A DNA stretch of 37,377 nt, from the IMG/VR virus record IMGVR_UViG_3300043395_001285, positions 1 to 37,377 of that record. One strand, written 5' to 3'. Positions 1 through 6,472 of the stretch are shown one piece after another. The number at the start of each line of letters is the position of its first letter. The stretch's first letter is position 1. The DNA is from a virus. The notes beneath the pieces were generated by a model. The model was given only the letters and a program-made list of their open reading frames with translations, searched no databases and was not told where the DNA came from. The position numbers and the translations under genes are program-made.

Positions 1-1
1 T

Positions 2-874
2 GACCCCAACGAGCGTGGTCAGTGGCAGGAGGAAGGCAAGATTCCCGGGGCTATCAAGATTGGTGGTCGCTGGACCTCTCTCCTTGGCCTGCTCGGGCCG
101 CAGGCGCAGTTGGTCATTATGGGTTCGCTTATGCGCAAGTACATGGAAGAGGACTCCATGGGCCTGCTAAGTTCGCTTGGTCTGTCTACTATTGCTGGCG
201 GCGCATCAGCCTTTATGGACACTCCGGCCATGCAAAGCCTTGAAAACGTCACTGACGTTGTCTCGGCCGCTCGGCGAGGGGACCGTGAGGGCCTTGCGGA
301 GGCAGGAAAGGCCATGGCGACCTCTCAGGTTTCTGGCTGGATTCCCGGCGTGGTTCAGCAGATTGCCTCGATGGGCGATGTCGATGAAAACGGCGACATC
401 ATTATGCGTGAGCCTATGGGCGCGGAGACGCTTGCCGGTCAGGTTGGCGGCATCCTCCGGTCTGGGACGCCGGGCCTGCGACAGGGCTTGCCGGAAAAGG
501 TGTCTCCGTTCGGCCGGGTTCGCACTGGCAAGTCCGGAGGCGTGATGTCGCTTTTGTCGCCTTTCCAGACCTCGCGTAGCTATGAGTCTCCCCTAACGCA
601 GGCGCTTGATGAGGTTGGCTATTTCCCTGCTCCCGCTAGGCGTGGCGCTGGCGAGGCCCCGACTGACTTTGTGTCTCGGCGCAAGGAGGAGGGGGCGCAG
701 GAGCAGGTGTTCTTGCAGGAGTTGCTGTCTGGTAGCCCGTGGGCATGGCAGTTCGTTTCTAACGATGCTCGCGACAAGTTTGAGGAAACTGGCGACAAGG
801 CCGCACTTGTTCGGTCTGCGCTTGCCAGCTACAAGTCCGCTCGCACGCGGGAACGCAAAGCCAATACTCAATAG
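2..874 (+). CDS. C-terminal part of a large virion/ejection protein (large polyvalent protein type), cut by the window edge
   Basis: The frame is open from base 2, so the gene starts outside the window; 290 residues and the stop are visible. The visible part opens with a glycine/tryptophan-rich segment (GGRWTSLLGLLGP), then helical Ala/Gly/Met-rich segments and a basic C-terminus (KSARTRERKANTQ). This resembles the C-termini of giant phage proteins with 'large polyvalent protein associated' domains, which are typically virion proteins ejected with the DNA. That family assignment is from memory of the pattern and is not certain. The lysis cassette follows 9 bases downstream, and the other end of the window carries small virion-like genes, which fits a late-gene position. 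An internal ATG at 110 is not needed as a start because the frame extends upstream. No enzymatic motif can be seen in the visible part. Confidence 0.7.
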   Translation, partial: DPNERGQWQEEGKIPGAIKIGGRWTSLLGLLGPQAQLVIMGSLMRKYMEEDSMGLLSSLGLSTIAGGASAFMDTPAMQSLENVTDVVSAARRGDREGLAEAGKAMATSQVSGWIPGVVQQIASMGDVDENGDIIMREPMGAETLAGQVGGILRSGTPGLRQGLPEKVSPFGRVRTGKSGGVMSLLSPFQTSRSYESPLTQALDEVGYFPAPARRGAGEAPTDFVSRRKEEGAQEQVFLQELLSGSPWAWQFVSNDARDKFEETGDKAALVRSALASYKSARTRERKANTQ

Positions 875-883
875 GTTATTTTT

Positions 884-1165
884 ATGGTCGAACATCCTGC
901 CCCATTACTGATTGCCGCCGTTACCGGAGCTAGCGCTACGGTCATGCAGTCGGCAGTTCAGGCAAGCCCTGCTGTGTCTATGCTTGTGCCTATTATCTCG
1001 GCTGTGGTTGGTGGCGCCATCAGTTACGGCATCCTGAAGGGTGCCGTGCATTCGATGGAACGCGAGGTGTCTCGTATGCGCAGTGACCTCGGGCAGGTGT
1101 ATGACTTGATTCGCGAATTCTCTACCCGCATCGGGCACATTGAAGGCCGGTTGGACGAGCGCTGA
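884..1165 (+). CDS. small membrane protein with C-terminal coiled coil, first gene of lysis cassette
   Basis: 93 residues. An N-terminal soluble stretch of about 25 residues is followed by a hydrophobic Ala/Val/Ile segment (about 28-52), then a charged amphipathic helix (about 55-90) with heptad-like spacing (MEREVSRMRSDLGQVYDLI). The layout fits a membrane-anchored accessory or holin-like protein, but no holin family is recognisable. The stop overlaps the start of the next gene as TGATG, which implies translational coupling within the lysis cassette. The ribosome site before ATG 884 is poor, so expression may depend on readthrough from the large upstream gene. Confidence 0.65.
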   Translation: MVEHPAPLLIAAVTGASATVMQSAVQASPAVSMLVPIISAVVGGAISYGILKGAVHSMEREVSRMRSDLGQVYDLIREFSTRIGHIEGRLDER

Positions 1166-1353
1166 TGCTTACTCGCTTTGGTGGCCGCAAGTTCGTGCTA
1201 TCTGTGCTTGGGCTAGTGACGGTTATGTGCTTGTCTCTGGGAGGAGCAGACGCCGCTAGCTATGGCGCGGTAGCTGTTATCGTCGGCGCATTTAGCGGGG
1301 CCAATGGGTATATCGAGGGCCGTCATGCAAGGCAAACTGGAGATTCGCCGTGA
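1165..1353 (+). CDS. putative holin (two-membrane-segment small protein)
   Basis: 62 residues with the pattern GGRKFVLSVLGLVTVMCLSL (first membrane segment, about 6-27), a short turn, then AASYGAVAVIVGAFSGANGYIEG (second, about 31-52) and a hydrophilic tail. Short proteins of this shape, beginning GGRKF and ending near an N-Y-x-x-G motif, commonly lie beside endolysins in tailed phages and are called holins. Its start overlaps the previous stop by one base and its stop overlaps the amidase start (GTGA). Holin is the best call for the cassette, but the gene before it is a competing candidate. Confidence 0.6.
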   Translation: MLTRFGGRKFVLSVLGLVTVMCLSLGGADAASYGAVAVIVGAFSGANGYIEGRHARQTGDSP

Positions 1354-1802
1354 GTTTGACCAACCCGAGTCCGAACCATAACGTACGCGGCAACAAAGAA
1401 GTGCGTGTCATTGTGCTACACGCCGACGCCTCTCCCAACGAGAAGGGTTGCCTGTCGTGGATACAATCTTCCGAATCCAAGGTCAGCTACCATGCGCTCA
1501 TTGGGCGCGATGGCGCGGTGTACACATGCGTCCCATACGACCGCCGTGCGTGGCATGCAGGGAAGGCAGTATGGAATGGCGAAAAGGATGTCAATGGCAT
1601 CTCCATTGGCGTGTCCTTCTCGAACCGGAACGACGGCAAGGAGCCGCTGACGGAGAAGCAGAAGGCGGCGTGCAAAGAGTTGCTGAAGAGCATTCGGGCT
1701 AAATACGGGAATTTGCCAGTGACGACGCACGCGAAAGTTTCCCCGGGTCGCAAAAACGACCCGGAACTGGTGCCCGGTTTCAAGCTTGAGGACTACCAGT
1801 GA
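1350..1802 (+). CDS. endolysin: zinc-dependent N-acetylmuramoyl-L-alanine amidase (Amidase_2 / T7 lysozyme-like)
   Basis: 150 residues, the usual size of a single-domain T7-lysozyme-type amidase, which cuts the bond between MurNAc and L-Ala in peptidoglycan. The expected active-site pattern is present: His24 in VLHADAS and His127 in TTHAKVSPGRK, with Asp137 in KNDPE as zinc ligands (AmpD-style Asp instead of the T7 Cys). Tyr47 (SYH) and Lys135 lie at the positions of T7 Tyr46 and Lys128. AWHAG at 67-71 is the other conserved loop. There is no signal peptide, so export would need the holin. The start is GTG 1350, overlapping the previous stop as GTGA. Confidence 0.93.
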   Translation: MSLTNPSPNHNVRGNKEVRVIVLHADASPNEKGCLSWIQSSESKVSYHALIGRDGAVYTCVPYDRRAWHAGKAVWNGEKDVNGISIGVSFSNRNDGKEPLTEKQKAACKELLKSIRAKYGNLPVTTHAKVSPGRKNDPELVPGFKLEDYQ

Positions 1803-2227
1803 AGTATCTTCTGGCTATATTGCTTGCCGCGTCGCTCTTTGTTTCGGGATACACCATGGGGAAGAAGCAATTACAACCCGCTGACTATCGGTTGCGCGTT
1901 GACACGCTAGTGCGCGAGTCCGTGCGTCTCGATACCCTGTGGCGCGAGGTGCGCGCAAAGTACGACAGCGCGATTATCCAGTATGACACCGTTCGGATGT
2001 TGAACACTGTCGTAAAAAATGACACTGTTTACATTCCCCGCCCAGTGGCTGACTCCATTGTGTTTGCATGTCGTGCCGTGGTCAATACCTGTGAATCGCA
2101 GAAAGCCAACCTGACGGCTCGGCTGGCGGTCGCAGAGCACACCATATCCGAGCGCAACACCAAGCGAAACATTGCCGTCTCTATCGGCGTCGGTGCCGGG
2201 GTCCTGATTGGCCTACTGATGAAGTAG
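1799..2227 (+). CDS. putative spanin-like lysis protein (membrane segments at both ends)
   Basis: 142 residues. The N-terminus MKYLLAILLAASLFVSGYTMG is a signal anchor. A long periplasm-type helical middle follows (RVDTLVRESVRLDTLWREVRAKYDSAI), with two cysteines (CRAVVNTC). A second hydrophobic segment lies at the C-terminus (NIAVSIGVGAGVLIGLLM). Placement directly after the amidase with a GTGA overlap matches Rz-type spanins, which link inner and outer membrane at the end of lysis. A C-terminal membrane segment is not typical of Rz, so this may be a different spanin architecture or a simple membrane protein. No separate Rz1 lipobox was noticed. Confidence 0.5.
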   Translation: MKYLLAILLAASLFVSGYTMGKKQLQPADYRLRVDTLVRESVRLDTLWREVRAKYDSAIIQYDTVRMLNTVVKNDTVYIPRPVADSIVFACRAVVNTCESQKANLTARLAVAEHTISERNTKRNIAVSIGVGAGVLIGLLMK

Positions 2228-2246
2228 ACTCTACAGTAGAGTCTAC
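2224..2246. repeat. tandem pair of GTAGA-S-TCTAC dyads forming a 23-bp palindrome
   Basis: GTAGACTCTAC (2224-2234) and GTAGAGTCTAC (2236-2246) are separated by one base. Each 11-mer is itself a dyad (GTAGA / TCTAC) around one C or G, and together they form a perfect inverted repeat. The element overlaps the stop codon of the spanin-like gene. The same pair in the opposite order is at 14397-14419. It could be a protein-binding site or the stem of a terminator; no T-run follows it. Confidence 0.7.
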
Positions 2247-2273
2247 GCCGAAATGACGCTGGCATGGGTTTTG

Positions 2274-2334
2274 CTAACTACTACTACCGTAGTTAGTAGA
2301 CCTAACTATCTGTTACCTAGATATATCTACGTAA
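2274..2334. promoter_or_regulatory. cluster of inverted repeats in the AT-rich island before the early operon
   Basis: CTAACTAC (2274-2281) is matched by GTAGTTAG (2289-2296). TAGTTAG (2290-2296) is also matched by CTAACTA (2302-2308), giving three alternating half-sites. Next comes the 12-bp perfect palindrome TAGATATATCTA (2318-2329), extended on both sides after one mismatch by TTAC (2313-2316) and GTAA (2331-2334). The composition is more AT-rich than the coding DNA on either side. The cluster lies just upstream of the early promoter. It could be an operator array or a replication origin; the sequence does not decide between them. Confidence 0.6.
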
Positions 2335-2378
2335 GGATAGAAAACTACATACACGGCGCGTGAAGTTTCGCGACCCCC

Positions 2379-2407
2379 TTGACGTAACCGGGACGGGCCA
2401 TTATGTT
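2379..2407 (+). promoter_or_regulatory. sigma70-like promoter for the rightward early operon
   Basis: TTGACG (2379-2384) and TATGTT (2402-2407) are separated by 17 bases. The first gene of the early operon begins at GTG 2437, about 30 bases downstream of the -10 box, with AGGAGG at 2427-2432. This is the only obvious promoter before a run of about 7 kb of overlapping rightward genes. Confidence 0.65.
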
Positions 2408-2436
2408 ATGGGCTCACCTTGTCCCTAGGAGGGGCC

Positions 2437-3009
2437 GTGGCACAGAGCATCACCATCGAGAAGGGCCAGCATCTTACGCTACTCGTCCGGAGCGTCGAGG
2501 AGACGCCGTCCAAGAACCCGGCGTGGGACTCGCGTTGGAAGGTGTCCGGCGCGGCGAATGGCGGGGTCGAGGTCGCGACCTACATCGGCAACAAGGCGAT
2601 GACCCAGCAACTCGGGCGCAAGGGTATGGACTCCCCGGATGCGCTCGTGGGAAAGAATTGGACGCTGGAGCGTACGGCCGAGGGGTACTTCAATCTCATT
2701 CAGGGCGGCGGCAAGACCAAGACGGAGCATGTCGCCGTTGAGGCGTCTGCTCCGGCGAAGCCCAAGGCCATGCCGTTCGACGAGCCTGTCGACGAAGAGG
2801 CCGCAGAGGCGATGGCGGAGAAGCTGGAGGCCATCCGCGATGAGAAGCGGCGGCGCGTGAGCGAGGACCTGATGTGGGCATTCTCGCTGGCGGATTCGAT
2901 GGTTGCGGCGGCGCTGGCGAATCGCGAGGTCGAGTATAGCGTAGACGCTATGCGGTCTGTGGTGGCGCTGGCGGCTACCATCCACATCTCGTACAAGGAG
3001 GCGCGTTAA
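2437..3009 (+). CDS. hypothetical early protein, first gene of the early operon
   Basis: 190 residues from GTG 2437, chosen over TTG 2419 because AGGAGG (2427-2432) lies at normal distance from the GTG. The first 90 residues are beta-rich and polar (ITIEKGQHLTLLVRSVEET...WKVSGA...VEVATYIG) and end around a Lys/Thr stretch. A charged acidic linker follows (PFDEPVDEEAAEAM), then a helical C-terminal half. The N-terminal part could be an OB-like nucleic-acid-binding fold, but this is only a secondary-structure impression. As the first early gene after the promoter it may act in DNA binding or host takeover. No family is recognised. Confidence 0.75.
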   Translation: MAQSITIEKGQHLTLLVRSVEETPSKNPAWDSRWKVSGAANGGVEVATYIGNKAMTQQLGRKGMDSPDALVGKNWTLERTAEGYFNLIQGGGKTKTEHVAVEASAPAKPKAMPFDEPVDEEAAEAMAEKLEAIRDEKRRRVSEDLMWAFSLADSMVAAALANREVEYSVDAMRSVVALAATIHISYKEAR

Positions 3010-3215
3010 TGCCAAAGCCCGAGAAGCGCCGGATTGGTCGGCCATTCAAGTGGCCGTGGATGGACACCAAGGTCGGCGGGTCGTTTGTCCTTACGGCGCT
3101 GACGATTGAGTCGGCGCGGTCGGCAGTCAGTCGCGCGGCTCGACTCTGGGGAGTCAGGTACACCATCAACTCGCACCCGGACAAGCGCAAGTACCGCCTC
3201 CGGAGGACGGCATGA
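3009..3215 (+). CDS. small basic DUF7303-like protein
   Basis: 68 residues. It begins KPEKRRIGRPFKWPWMDTKVGGSFVL and ends with a basic KRKYRLRRTA tail. The pattern of an R-G-R-P-x-K-x-P-W opening, a V-G-x-S-F element, a helix with spaced Ala/Arg and an R-x-Y-R-x-R ending resembles small phage proteins assigned to DUF7303, of unknown function and probably nucleic-acid-binding. ATG 3009 overlaps the preceding stop (TAATG) and has AGGAGG at 2996-3001. Confidence 0.7.
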   Translation: MPKPEKRRIGRPFKWPWMDTKVGGSFVLTALTIESARSAVSRAARLWGVRYTINSHPDKRKYRLRRTA

Positions 3216-3607
3216 ACTTCCCGGACGCCGAACTCAGGGCTGGGGTTCAGCCGCTAGAGGAGTTGCTCGATGAGCACAGGCACATCCGGAAGAAGATGTC
3301 CGCGCTTTGGGCGAAGTACGGGCCGGGAGGGGTAGCCGAGCATCTGCGAAAGGCGGAGTTGGCGCGCATTATCGAGTACCTCCGGGCCATGGCAATTGCA
3401 GAGGAGCGCAAGGTCACGGAGTCGGCGTTAGATGCCGCCGCTCACAGCCACAAGCACTACCTTGACTTTGTCGCTCAAATGACTCAGGAGCGCGCGGAGT
3501 ATTTTGAGCTTCATGCGCAGTTGCAAGAAATCGAGTGGAAGGTCAATCGTGGACAAGCCATGATTCGGTATTCGACTATTGAGATGCAGGGGGCTGGACA
3601 GGGATGA
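3212..3607 (+). CDS. helical hypothetical protein
   Basis: 131 residues, almost entirely predicted helix, with long charged stretches (PLEELLDEHRHIRKKMSALWAKYG and AQMTQERAEYFELHAQLQEIEWKV) that suggest a coiled coil. The start ATG 3212 has a strong CGGAGG site and overlaps the preceding stop by four bases. The stop overlaps the next start as ATGA. No family recognised; its place before the replication-initiator-like gene suggests an early DNA-metabolism role at most. Confidence 0.7.
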   Translation: MNFPDAELRAGVQPLEELLDEHRHIRKKMSALWAKYGPGGVAEHLRKAELARIIEYLRAMAIAEERKVTESALDAAAHSHKHYLDFVAQMTQERAEYFELHAQLQEIEWKVNRGQAMIRYSTIEMQGAGQG

Positions 3608-3777
3608 TGAATCACCCGGAGGTAATGCACTTCGAGTGCGATGAGTGCGGTGCTGTCCTCTCGCGATATGAGGTCGAGGAGGGGCGGTGCGTGGAGTGCA
3701 ATGCCAAGAACACGGCGATTGCGGTGTTCTTCCCGGTGTCCGACCCACAGCCAGCCAGATTCCACGATGCCGACTAG
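3604..3777 (+). CDS. small zinc-ribbon protein
   Basis: 57 residues from ATG 3604, which overlaps the preceding stop (ATGA). Two CxxC pairs (FECDECGAVL and GRCVECNAK) are spaced as in a zinc ribbon, followed by a hydrophobic strand and a short polar tail. No function can be assigned. The C-terminus overlaps the start of the next gene by 11 bases in another frame. Confidence 0.65.
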   Translation: MMNHPEVMHFECDECGAVLSRYEVEEGRCVECNAKNTAIAVFFPVSDPQPARFHDAD

Positions 3778-4426
3778 AAAAAACGGCATCACCATCCCGG
3801 CTGACATTGCCTCTCGTTCTCGCGTGATTAGCCTAGGTCTCGCATGTGGCGGTATGCATATCAGCGAGGCCGTGTACGTTGTTGTCAAGGCGTTTGGAGA
3901 GCTTGCCAAAGTTGGCGGAGATGCGTCGAAGATGGTGCTAGACCTTCCGGAAGAAACCGTCAGAGCCTTTTCCGAGTACATGCTTGACAATGGGCGATGC
4001 CCGTTGTATGATGAGTATAACGGGGCGCGCGACCGTCATCGAGCAAGGTGCCGTGAGACTGCCGCGAAGTATCGCGGGAAGAAAGTTGTCAAGGCAGTGA
4101 AGCAGAAGGATGTCTCCGTGGCATCTGGGTTTGATGCGGCGTGGGCTACGTACCCCAAGCGGTCTGGCGGGAATCCGAGGACGCTGGCGGCAAAGGCGTG
4201 GGCGGCGAGGGTGCGAGAAGGCGTGTCGGAGGCAGAGCTAACGCTGGCGACCAAGAACTATGCCGCGCACTGCGATGCCGAAAAGAAGTCTGGGACGCCG
4301 TATGTCATGCAGGGAGGGACGTTCTATGGGCCATCCCAGCGGTGGCGCGACTTCATGTCTGCCCCGGTTGATTCGGAGATGGACGAAATCATGGCGGAGA
4401 TTCGCCGAAACTTTAGGGAGGATTGA
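3767..4426 (+). CDS. replication initiation / helicase-loader-like protein
   Basis: 219 residues from ATG 3767 (MPTRKNGITIP). A longer frame starting at 3641 only adds a shadow of the zinc-ribbon gene. The C-terminal 80 residues match a pattern often found in phage replication proteins related to lambda O or DnaD types: FDAAWATYPKRSGGNPRTLAAKAW, then tolerant helices, then GTFYGPSQRWRDFM. The N-terminal half is helical with no clear winged-helix signature. In other phages such proteins bind the origin or load the DnaB helicase, and a DnaB-type helicase lies 1.8 kb downstream in the same operon. The specific role is inferred from this domain and context. Confidence 0.7.
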   Translation: MPTRKNGITIPADIASRSRVISLGLACGGMHISEAVYVVVKAFGELAKVGGDASKMVLDLPEETVRAFSEYMLDNGRCPLYDEYNGARDRHRARCRETAAKYRGKKVVKAVKQKDVSVASGFDAAWATYPKRSGGNPRTLAAKAWAARVREGVSEAELTLATKNYAAHCDAEKKSGTPYVMQGGTFYGPSQRWRDFMSAPVDSEMDEIMAEIRRNFRED

Positions 4427-4989
4427 TGCTGGAGCACGAGCAGATTCTTGAGGCCATCAAGGCCAAGCAGACAGCGCGGATGGGCGGCTTCGCGACGACG
4501 AAGGAGCGCAATGCCGCGATTGCTGAGGAGTATGAGAAGGGGTCGCTATCCCCAGCGATTGCCGCTAAGTATGCCATCTCCCGGCAACGGGTCTGGCAGA
4601 TTCTCAAGGCGCGTGGCGTCGAGCCGAAGTTCAAGACGGTAGCGTCAGGCGAGGAAATCATTCGCGCCATCGAGGAGAATCAATTGCTTTCCATCGAGCT
4701 TGTCGCCGCATACTTCTCCACTACGCCCAACCGCATCCGCGACCGCGTGTCGCGCCATAGTGCGTGGCCTGATGTGCGCCGTAAGATGCGCGAGTGGCGG
4801 AAGGAGTCGCGCCGTGTAGTGTCCCGGGCTATGGTGATTCTGGAGTATCGCGCGCTTGCCGAGAGGCTCGGCCGTCCAGCCAGCATCAAAGAGATGGTTG
4901 AGGCGAAAATTTTCACGGCGACCCTGTCTCGCATTTACGGGAATAACTACGTGAAGAAATTCCGCGAGGATGTTGGTGAGGTCAGCTAA
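4426..4989 (+). CDS. helix-turn-helix DNA-binding protein, possible regulator
   Basis: 187 residues. ATG 4426 overlaps the preceding stop (TGATG) and is preceded by AGGGAGG. A clear HTH lies at about 30-66 (AAIAEEYEKGSLSPAIAAKYAISRQRVWQIL), resembling sigma region 4 or resolvase-type HTHs. A second HTH-like segment lies at about 88-108 (SIELVAAYFSTTPNRIRDRV), and a third possible one near the C-terminus (ASIKEMVEAKIFTATLSRIYG). Three recognition-helix-like units in one small protein suggest binding to long or repeated DNA sites. It is the best candidate here for recognising the palindromes in this window, but that link is inference. Confidence 0.7.
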   Translation: MLEHEQILEAIKAKQTARMGGFATTKERNAAIAEEYEKGSLSPAIAAKYAISRQRVWQILKARGVEPKFKTVASGEEIIRAIEENQLLSIELVAAYFSTTPNRIRDRVSRHSAWPDVRRKMREWRKESRRVVSRAMVILEYRALAERLGRPASIKEMVEAKIFTATLSRIYGNNYVKKFREDVGEVS

Positions 4990-5431
4990 GTCCTTCAACC
5001 GAATCTATGGCTCAAAGGAACGAGTCGCGTGGATTCAGGACATGCCGTCAGTAGTCAGCGGCAGGACTCCGTGCGTCAATGCACACACGCAGAGCGGTGG
5101 AATGGGGCGCAAGGCAGACTACCACACGATTGTTCCACTCACGGACGCCGAGCATCAGGAGCTACACCGGATTGGCGTGAAGTCGTTTGAGGCAAAGTAT
5201 TGCATTGACTTGCGGCAGTTAGCCGTGAAGGTGCAGGAGAGGTGGCTCAGACATCTAACCGGAGGTAGAAGTGACAAGTACGGTCATTGGGTTTCGCAAG
5301 ACACTGGAATCGACGGTGCCGGAGCAGGTGAGGGACATTCGGTCGAAGGTGCTTCGCCTGACGGAGGAGTTGGAGATTTGCCGGGAGGACGAGGCATACC
5401 TTGTTGCGATAGCCAAGGTAGCTGGGATTGA
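4970..5431 (+). CDS. HNH/DUF968-like putative nuclease with an overprinted C-terminal tail
   Basis: 153 residues. The core reads CVNAHTQSGGMGRKADYHTI, VPLTDAEHQELHRIG and VKSFEAKYCIDL, as in DUF968/Ref-like HNH proteins, where the first CxxxH, the xxHH-like segment and ELH form the metal site. In this copy the central 'HH' is AEH, so the metal site may be altered. The start is ATG 4970, or GTG 4976 if GAGG at 4966 is the ribosome site. The last 53 residues are Gly/Ser-rich and unlike the core, and they are encoded in the same DNA as the next gene (5271-5495). Confidence 0.65.
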   Translation: MLVRSAKSFNRIYGSKERVAWIQDMPSVVSGRTPCVNAHTQSGGMGRKADYHTIVPLTDAEHQELHRIGVKSFEAKYCIDLRQLAVKVQERWLRHLTGGRSDKYGHWVSQDTGIDGAGAGEGHSVEGASPDGGVGDLPGGRGIPCCDSQGSWD

Positions 5432-5495
5432 CCTAGAGAACATTCACGAGAACGCTGGCTCGGCAACGTGTGGGGAAGAATGGCATGGCGATTGA
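5271..5495 (+). CDS. small helical hypothetical protein
   Basis: 74 residues from GTG 5271 with CGGAGGT ideally placed before it. The sequence is a charged amphipathic helix (PEQVRDIRSKVLRLTEELEICREDEAYLVAIAKVAGIDLE). It overlaps the 3' end of the HNH-like gene by 161 bases in another frame. The strong ribosome site and ordinary composition make this frame the more certain of the two in the overlap. No family recognised. Confidence 0.65.
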   Translation: MTSTVIGFRKTLESTVPEQVRDIRSKVLRLTEELEICREDEAYLVAIAKVAGIDLENIHENAGSATCGEEWHGD

Positions 5496-5715
5496 TTCCC
5501 TGCGAACGACAGCGTTGAAAGTGGAGCGCGCCGTTGCCGCACTTCCGCAGACATCGGTGATTCGGGATGCCGATGGTCAGCCGCTTATTGCCATCACAAA
5601 TATCAAAGCGACTGAGTACGTCGATGGTGTGATTACCGCGAGTGACCTGTACGAATTGGCTACCGCTGTTCTGTATCTCAAACTTGAACGCAAGGGCAAG
5701 GAGGGGGAGATATGA
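5485..5715 (+). CDS. small hypothetical protein
   Basis: 76 residues from ATG 5485 with GGGGAAG just upstream; an in-frame GTG at 5470 would add five residues. The middle (VIRDADGQPLIAITNIKATEYVDG) looks like paired beta strands, followed by a helix (TASDLYELATAVLYLKLERKGK). It overlaps the previous stop by 11 bases and the next start as ATGA. Function unknown. Confidence 0.65.
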   Translation: MAIDSLRTTALKVERAVAALPQTSVIRDADGQPLIAITNIKATEYVDGVITASDLYELATAVLYLKLERKGKEGEI

Positions 5716-5876
5716 GTGGGCGCATTTCGACGATTGCCGACATCCTCGGCACTATCGTGTTCATCCTGATTTTTACGCCAGCATTTGTACTGCTGTCCAT
5801 CAGCATCGTGCCGTTGGCGGTAACGCTACGATTCCTGCGCTGGTGGAATAGCCGCGACGAGGTGCGCCGTGTTTGA
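5712..5876 (+). CDS. small membrane protein
   Basis: 54 residues from ATG 5712, coupled to the previous gene by an ATGA overlap and preceded by GAGGGGG. Residues about 7-38 are continuously hydrophobic (IADILGTIVFILIFTPAFVL then LSISIVPLAVTLRFL), enough for one long or two short membrane segments, and a basic cytoplasm-type tail follows (RWWNSRDEVRR). Its early position suggests a host-membrane or superinfection function, but nothing identifies it. Confidence 0.65.
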   Translation: MSGRISTIADILGTIVFILIFTPAFVLLSISIVPLAVTLRFLRWWNSRDEVRRV

Positions 5877-6051
5877 GGATACCAGAACCGACGCCGAGTT
5901 TTTTCTGGATTGTATTCAGGCTGGGTATCTTGTGTGGGATGCCAACGCGAAGCGCTGGATTTTCACCGGGCGAGACATCAAAGTGTACAACGAGCCGACA
6001 TGGGAGTCGATGATTGACCGACTTTCTGGATTCCGGCTCTGGAGGGTGTAG
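5869..6051 (+). CDS. small hypothetical protein
   Basis: 60 residues from GTG 5869 with GAGG at 5859, overlapping the previous gene by eight bases. The sequence is compact and aromatic (AEFFLDCIQAGYLVWDANAKRWIFTGRDIKV) and could form a small globular domain. No family recognised. Confidence 0.6.
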   Translation: MFEDTRTDAEFFLDCIQAGYLVWDANAKRWIFTGRDIKVYNEPTWESMIDRLSGFRLWRV

Positions 6052-6053
6052 TT

Positions 6054-6233
6054 GTGGCTGGCGATTTTGACATGAGCGATGAGGACTGGGAGGACGCTAC
6101 GCTGTTGCGTGAGCGCAAGCGAATCCTGAAAAGACTCGCAGATATGCGTATCGTGCCGGAGCTTGGGCAGTACGAGGCTGGATGGAATGATGCGCTGGAG
6201 CGCATAGAGCAGTGGGTGCAGGAGCGGATATGA
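6054..6233 (+). CDS. small acidic/helical hypothetical protein
   Basis: 59 residues from GTG 6054 with GGAGGG at 6041-6046, two bases after the previous stop. An acidic N-terminus (DFDMSDEDWEDA) is followed by two helices rich in Arg and Glu, with a conserved-looking G-x-x-E-A-G-W-N-D-A-L segment. The stop overlaps the ATG at 6230 as ATGA. Function unknown. Confidence 0.65.
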   Translation: MAGDFDMSDEDWEDATLLRERKRILKRLADMRIVPELGQYEAGWNDALERIEQWVQERI

Positions 6234-6472
6234 ACGGCAAGGGCAGTGGACGCCGTCAACAGGCGGTTGGTGAGCAGGAGATGGAAGCTCGGTGGCTGGC
6301 AACATTCGGCAAGACAACCCCCCATACCGGAGAGCAGGACGTTGGTTCCACACGAGAGAGAGAGTCTGGAGCGAGCGATTCTTTGCGCTTGCCTGACGGA
6401 CCCGGAGGCTCCAGCACAACTGGTGCGAGACGGGATTCTGACGAGGACGTTGTTTTCCCAGAAGAAGTCTGA
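6230..6472 (+). CDS. overlapping frame at the helicase 5' end (possible true helicase N-terminus in another frame)
   Basis: 80 residues from ATG 6230, which is coupled to the previous stop (ATGA) and has GGAGCGG upstream. The first 30 residues (MNGKGSGRRQQAVGEQEMEA, then RWLATFGKTT) look like real protein; after the run of six Cs at 6318-6323 the frame becomes Gly/Ser-rich filler. A single-base shift in that C-run would join this start to the helicase frame. It is therefore either the helicase leader separated by a frameshift or sequencing error, or a short overlapping gene. Confidence 0.35.
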   Translation: MNGKGSGRRQQAVGEQEMEARWLATFGKTTPHTGEQDVGSTRERESGASDSLRLPDGPGGSSTTGARRDSDEDVVFPEEV

